From: Bacteroidales bacterium
Lineage (GTDB): Bacteria; Bacteroidota; Bacteroidia; Bacteroidales; P3
NCBI GenBank assembly: GCA_017522105.1
Contig: JAFXAA010000036.1
Location: 51,669-115,668 of the forward strand
Length of the DNA stretch: 64,000 nucleotides
Reading direction: 5' to 3'
Of the stretch, positions 59,857 through 64,000 are shown one piece after another. Below the pieces are notes generated by a model. That model had not been told where the DNA came from, did no database searches, and was given only the letters and a program-made list of their open reading frames with translations. Numbering within the stretch: the first letter of the stretch is position 1; each line of letters begins with the position of its first letter. Position numbers and translations under genes: made by a program.

Positions 59857-61554
59857 ATGACGAAAAAGAGATACATGATTGTGGCCATGCTGCTGGCTAC
59901 GCTGCTGGCGGCTGGATGCCGCAAGGAGCAGCGCAGTGACAGCCTCACCCTCGTTGCCGAGGGTGCGCGCGGCGGCGCCGCCAAGCTGTCCATCGACGGC
60001 AACTACAGCGACTGGGCATCGGGCGACAGGGTGCGCATCAACGGCACGGTGGCCGCAGTGGCCATAGCCGACGGCGAGGCCTCCGTGGCCGGCAGCTATG
60101 AGGCTCCGTTCTATGGCATCTACCCCGGCGACGCCAGTCCTGCGGGTATCTACAGCGGCAACGACGGCAACCGCTACAGCGTCACGCTGCCGTCGCAATA
60201 CACCTATACGCAGAGCGGCGGCAGGCAGAACCTGCAGTCGCCCATGGCGGGCTATGCCGCCAGCGGCAACTACATCCTCTTCCGCCATCTGACGGCGGCC
60301 ATCGCCGTGCAGATCACCAACTACTACGGCTTCGACGTGCTGGTGGACAGTGTGGTTGTCATCAGCAACAGCTACAAGCTCTGCGGCGACCTCACGTTCA
60401 CCCTCGACGGCGCCGCCCTCGCGGTGCCCGCCGAGTCCAAGGCCGGAGGCGACACGGTGACCATGCTTGGCGGCGGCCTGCGGATTGCTTCCGGCAACAC
60501 CGCCACCGTGCAGGTGCCTGTGCTTCCGCAGGGCGAGGGCAACCTGTTCATCGTCAAGGTGGGGGTGCACAAGTACAACAACGCCGACGTCAGCCGCGTG
60601 TTCGAGAGTGTGCAGCCCAGCAGCCATCCCCTCAGCCGCAACCAGATAGGCTATGTGCCCATGACCGTGGGCTATCCCTTCACTGTCGGCAATGGCAAGC
60701 GTGTCATCATTGCGCAGGGTAACCTGCAGTACCAAGCATCCACTGGCACGTGGCAGTTTGCCGCCAACCAGTACGACTACATAGGTAATGCCGCCGGCAA
60801 CACCACCGCCGAGGCCGAGCGTGCCACGCAGAGCGCGTGGATAGACCTCTTTGGCTGGGGCACCAGCGGCTGGAACAACGGCAACCTGTACTATCAGCCT
60901 TACAACACCGCGACAACAGGAGGGGGAAACACTAACGGCTACGGCTATGGGCCTACCAAAGACTCACGGTATACATACAGCCTCACCGGCGACTATGCCA
61001 ATGCAGACTGGGGTGTGTATAACAGAATTGCCAACGGTGGCAATGTGGCAGGGCGCTGGAGAACAATTTCTGCTGCAAATACTGGGAATGAGGCTGATGT
61101 GCTGTTTAGGAATCGAACAACAACTACCACCAATATGCCGACAGGAACAAATAGTAATGCCGCACGATTTATCAAAGCCACGGTTGCATCAGTAAAAGGT
61201 GTTATTCTTTTCCCGGACAATTATGTGCATCCAGGCATTAGTGTTGGGGGCAGTGGGCGCCTGTATAATTATTTTAGTAATAGTGCCGGTTTCAACTGTT
61301 TCGTTGTGTCAGCGTCAAATTGGCCATTGATGGAGGCTGCTGGAGCTGTGTTTTTACCTGCGGCAGGCTTTAGAATTGGAGAAGACGTAGCAAGTTCGGG
61401 CGCCGAAGCATATTATTGGTCTTCTGTGCTGTATGGAACAGGCAATGCATACGCTCTATTGTTCCACGATTCAAATTCTTCTGCTTCGTCTTTGAATAAC
61501 CAAACTAATAGATCGAAGGGTTGTTCCGTGCGTTTGGTGCAGGACATACCGTAG
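59857..61554 (+). CDS. Large lipoprotein with FISUMP-like C-terminal domain
   Basis: A 565-residue lipoprotein: signal peptide with lipobox (MTKKRYMIVAMLLATLLAAGC). Residues 25-270 form a beta-rich fimbrillin-like region. Then VIIAQGNLQYQASTGTWQFAANQYDYIGNA starts a C-terminal domain ending YYWSSVLYGTGNAYALLFHDSNSSASSLNNQTNRSKGCSVRLVQ, the FISUMP/DUF1566-type pattern (YWSS ... G.SVRLV), which has a C-type-lectin-like look. DNA from about 61020 on is richer in A+T than the first part. Surface-binding role is inferred. Confidence 0.7.
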   Translation: MTKKRYMIVAMLLATLLAAGCRKEQRSDSLTLVAEGARGGAAKLSIDGNYSDWASGDRVRINGTVAAVAIADGEASVAGSYEAPFYGIYPGDASPAGIYSGNDGNRYSVTLPSQYTYTQSGGRQNLQSPMAGYAASGNYILFRHLTAAIAVQITNYYGFDVLVDSVVVISNSYKLCGDLTFTLDGAALAVPAESKAGGDTVTMLGGGLRIASGNTATVQVPVLPQGEGNLFIVKVGVHKYNNADVSRVFESVQPSSHPLSRNQIGYVPMTVGYPFTVGNGKRVIIAQGNLQYQASTGTWQFAANQYDYIGNAAGNTTAEAERATQSAWIDLFGWGTSGWNNGNLYYQPYNTATTGGGNTNGYGYGPTKDSRYTYSLTGDYANADWGVYNRIANGGNVAGRWRTISAANTGNEADVLFRNRTTTTTNMPTGTNSNAARFIKATVASVKGVILFPDNYVHPGISVGGSGRLYNYFSNSAGFNCFVVSASNWPLMEAAGAVFLPAAGFRIGEDVASSGAEAYYWSSVLYGTGNAYALLFHDSNSSASSLNNQTNRSKGCSVRLVQDIP

Positions 61555-61561
61555 GGGTTGG

Positions 61562-62326
61562 TTACGGCAGGAACGCTATTTCTTTGAGGTTGCAGCAGAG
61601 TGAGGTGCCGTCGGCTGCGGTCAGCAGCAGTCGGCCGTAGGGGTCCACGCCGTCGATGACGGCTGTGAGGCGTTGTCCCTGATACATGTATTGCCTTGGC
61701 TCGCCGCGTCCCAGCAGCAGTGCGAGGTATTCCGCCTCGATGTCGGTGCCGCGTTGCAGGGCCTCGTAGCGGCGCTGGATGCGCAGAAGCAGCTGCCGCA
61801 GCAGGGGTTCCAGGTCATAGTGCTGCCCAGTCAGCAGGCGCAGCGATGTGGGGTTGGGCACCCATGAAGGGAAGTCGGTCTCGTTGACATTGAGCCCTAT
61901 GCCGCACACCGCCGAAGCCAGGTGTCCGTCGGCGAGGTGCGCTGCGGTCAGCGTGCCGCAAATCTTCCTGTCGTAGTGTTGTCGTTCACTCCCTGCGGTC
62001 GTGGTCGACATCCCTACATAGATGTCGTTAGGCCACTTAATTTGGATTGGCTGTTGAATGTTGAAGCATGAAAGCAGGTCTACGAGGGCCAGCGAGAGGG
62101 CCTGTGTGAGGCGGAACTGGCGGTCGGCGGGGAGCCATGTGGGCTTGAGCACGAGGCTGAAGGTGAGGTTGAGGCCCGGCGCGCTGTGCCAGTGGTTGCC
62201 GCGCTGTCCGATGCCTGCTGTCTGCGCCAGGGCCCAATAGCAAGTGAAGTCCCCGACCTGCGCGAGGTCGAGGGCTTCACAGTAGCGGTTGGTTGACTCA
62301 ACGGAGTCGAGTCTGACGATTGTCAT
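61562..62326 (-). CDS. birA: Biotin--[acetyl-CoA-carboxylase] ligase
   Basis: A 254-residue biotin protein ligase without a DNA-binding domain. SVESTNRYCEAL, the biotin loop ALAQTAGIGQRGNHWHS (usual GRGRRG-type loop, here GIGQRG), KWPNDIYVG, KICGTL and GIGLNVNETDFP are seen. It makes biotinyl-AMP and loads biotin onto carboxylases. Between YVG and KICG the insertion MSTTTAGSERQHYDR derives from a 20-nt dispersed repeat that also occurs in the lipoprotein gene at 4960-4981. Confidence 0.9.
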   Translation of the reverse strand: MTIVRLDSVESTNRYCEALDLAQVGDFTCYWALAQTAGIGQRGNHWHSAPGLNLTFSLVLKPTWLPADRQFRLTQALSLALVDLLSCFNIQQPIQIKWPNDIYVGMSTTTAGSERQHYDRKICGTLTAAHLADGHLASAVCGIGLNVNETDFPSWVPNPTSLRLLTGQHYDLEPLLRQLLLRIQRRYEALQRGTDIEAEYLALLLGRGEPRQYMYQGQRLTAVIDGVDPYGRLLLTAADGTSLCCNLKEIAFLP

Positions 62327-62360
62327 TGCGGGAGATGCGGATTTACCGTTGAGGAAGGTT

Positions 62361-62924
<564 letters not shown>

Positions 62925-62938
62925 AATATTGTGGTTTT

Positions 62939-63646
62939 TTATTTGCTGACGATAGTTCCCACCTCCTCGCCTTCCACCACGCGGAGCAGGTTGCCCGGGC
63001 GGTTCATGTCGAAGACATAGATGGGGAGGTTGTTGTCCTCGGCGAGGGCGAAGGCCGTGAGGTCCATGATTTTGAGCTTCTTCTCCAGAGCTTCGGAGTA
63101 GGTGAGGCGGCTGTACTTGGTTGCCGAGGGGTCCTTTTCGGGGTCGGCGGTGTAGACGCCGTCGACGCGAGTGCCCTTGAGGATGGCGTCGGCCTTGACC
63201 TCGATGGCGCGGAGTGTGGAAGCTGTGTCGGTGGTGAAGTAGGGGTTGCCGGTGCCGCCGCCGATGATGACCACGCGGCCCTGCTCCATAGCCTCCACGG
63301 CGCGGCGGCGGCTCATGGCCTTGCAGATAGGCTCTATGGCCATGCCGCCCAGCAGCTCGGTGGGCACGCCCTGCTTCTCCAGCTCGGCCTGGAGTGCCAG
63401 GCTGTTGATCATGGTGGCGAGCATGCCCATGTAGTCGCCCTGCACGCGGTCCATGCCGCCGGCGGCGCCGCTGAGGCCGCGGAAGATGTTGCCGCCGCCG
63501 ATGACGATGCCCACCTGCACGCCGCGCTCCACGACAGCCTTGATGTCGGCCACGTATTGCGTCAGCATGGCGGGGCTGATGCCGTAACTTTGTGTGCCCA
63601 TGAGCGACTCGCCGCTCAATTTAAGCAATATGCGATTGTATTTCAT
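62939..63646 (-). CDS. pyrH: UMP kinase
   Basis: A 235-residue UMP kinase. [101 protein letters not shown] are typical. It makes UDP from UMP. No clear TAnnTTTG promoter is visible upstream. Confidence 0.96.
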   Translation of the reverse strand: MKYNRILLKLSGESLMGTQSYGISPAMLTQYVADIKAVVERGVQVGIVIGGGNIFRGLSGAAGGMDRVQGDYMGMLATMINSLALQAELEKQGVPTELLGGMAIEPICKAMSRRRAVEAMEQGRVVIIGGGTGNPYFTTDTASTLRAIEVKADAILKGTRVDGVYTADPEKDPSATKYSRLTYSEALEKKLKIMDLTAFALAEDNNLPIYVFDMNRPGNLLRVVEGEEVGTIVSK

Positions 63647-64000
63647 TAGTGTAGTTGTTTGTATGACAGGTGTTTGTGCCGAAATCGGCTTGCTGTTTGC
63701 ACCAACGAAGTTATGAATTTTTTTTGAAACTGTGGTGAAAAAAATGCAAAATAGTGTTTGGGGGATGACTGGGTGCGGCGGTTTAGTGTAGGTCTACTAG
63801 CCGTCTTCCTGCCGTTTAGTAGCCGTTAAGAGTGTGTTTTGTCAGTAAAAATGGGGGAAGGCGGAATTTTGCCTTTGGTAATGGCTGTATATTAGTGTGT
63901 TATGAGCGGCGTGATTATGAGATTGTGGTCGAGGCGTAACACCGTAACAGCGTAACAGTTCAAAAAATGCTATTCGAAATGTCAAAAAAAAATTCTTATA
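63647..64000. other. Gene-free interval at the right edge
   Basis: No coding region is apparent. AT-rich near 63710-63760. Short repeats are seen: CTAGCCGT/GTAGCCGT near 63799-63826, and three GTAACAC/GTAACAG units at 63937-63959. It probably holds control sequences of pyrH and of a gene beyond the window. Confidence 0.4.

Noticed and set aside
61040-61554. Variable region of a diversity-generating retroelement
   Set aside because: The domain type and AAT/AAC codons would fit, but there is no reverse transcriptase and no template repeat in the window.

Overview
The window is chromosomal DNA from a member of the Bacteroidota, most likely order Bacteroidales. The evidence is the recurring TAnnTTTG minus-7 promoter element (for example 180-187, 24611-24618, 52699-52706), gldH next to ricT and a PBP1A gene, a tmRNA with tag GENNYALAA, a DUF6266-type protein and several SPII-type lipoproteins. 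Most genes are GC-rich. The 34.3-45.5 kb stretch is clearly richer in A+T.

Layout. 0-3 kb: a four-gene ferredoxin-dependent 2-oxoacid oxidoreductase operon. 3-10.3 kb: a transglutaminase-like lipoprotein, cutC, a PqqD / HPr-kinase-like / S24-peptidase-VanZ cassette, a secreted protein, and a candidate structured RNA at 10011-10275. 10.3-16.9 kb: leftward holB-ricT-gldH-PBP1A-rlmN operon. 17.2-33.7 kb: mostly rightward housekeeping and envelope genes (lipid kinase, Kef-type antiporter, S41 protease, O-antigen ligase-like protein, reverse rubrerythrin, lpxK, C69 dipeptidase, P-loop/dCMP deaminase fusion, YiiX-like hydrolase, ABC exporter, M16 peptidase, purE).

33.7-45.4 kb is a leftward defence island: HamA and HamB (Hachiman-like), a C5 cytosine methyltransferase, a small protein, McrB-like AAA+ ATPase, McrC/DUF2357-like nuclease, an AlbA_2/ATP-binding regulator flanked by 89-nt-period repeats, and Vsr. 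I read methyltransferase + small protein + McrB + McrC as a LlaJI/BsuMI-like restriction-modification system. The small protein appears to carry the same domain as the McrB N-terminus, and base composition switches inside mcrB at that domain boundary, which suggests an exchangeable specificity module.

45.5-64 kb: a DUF6266-like protein, tRNA-Arg(CCT), a zeta-toxin-like pair, the rimP-nusA-infB operon, phosphate butyryltransferase, a PAS protein, a TonB-type outer-membrane protein, an HsdR_N-like protein, an ECF sigma operon, tRNA-Asp(GTC), tmRNA, a lipoprotein with a FISUMP-like C-terminus, birA, frr and pyrH.

Several non-coding signals recur: large TTCTTCAG hairpins in four intergenic regions, a bipartite AATAAAA-N11-GYGTTAT motif before six genes, and short repeats that have entered coding sequences in frame. 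All identifications are by reading; no database search was run.
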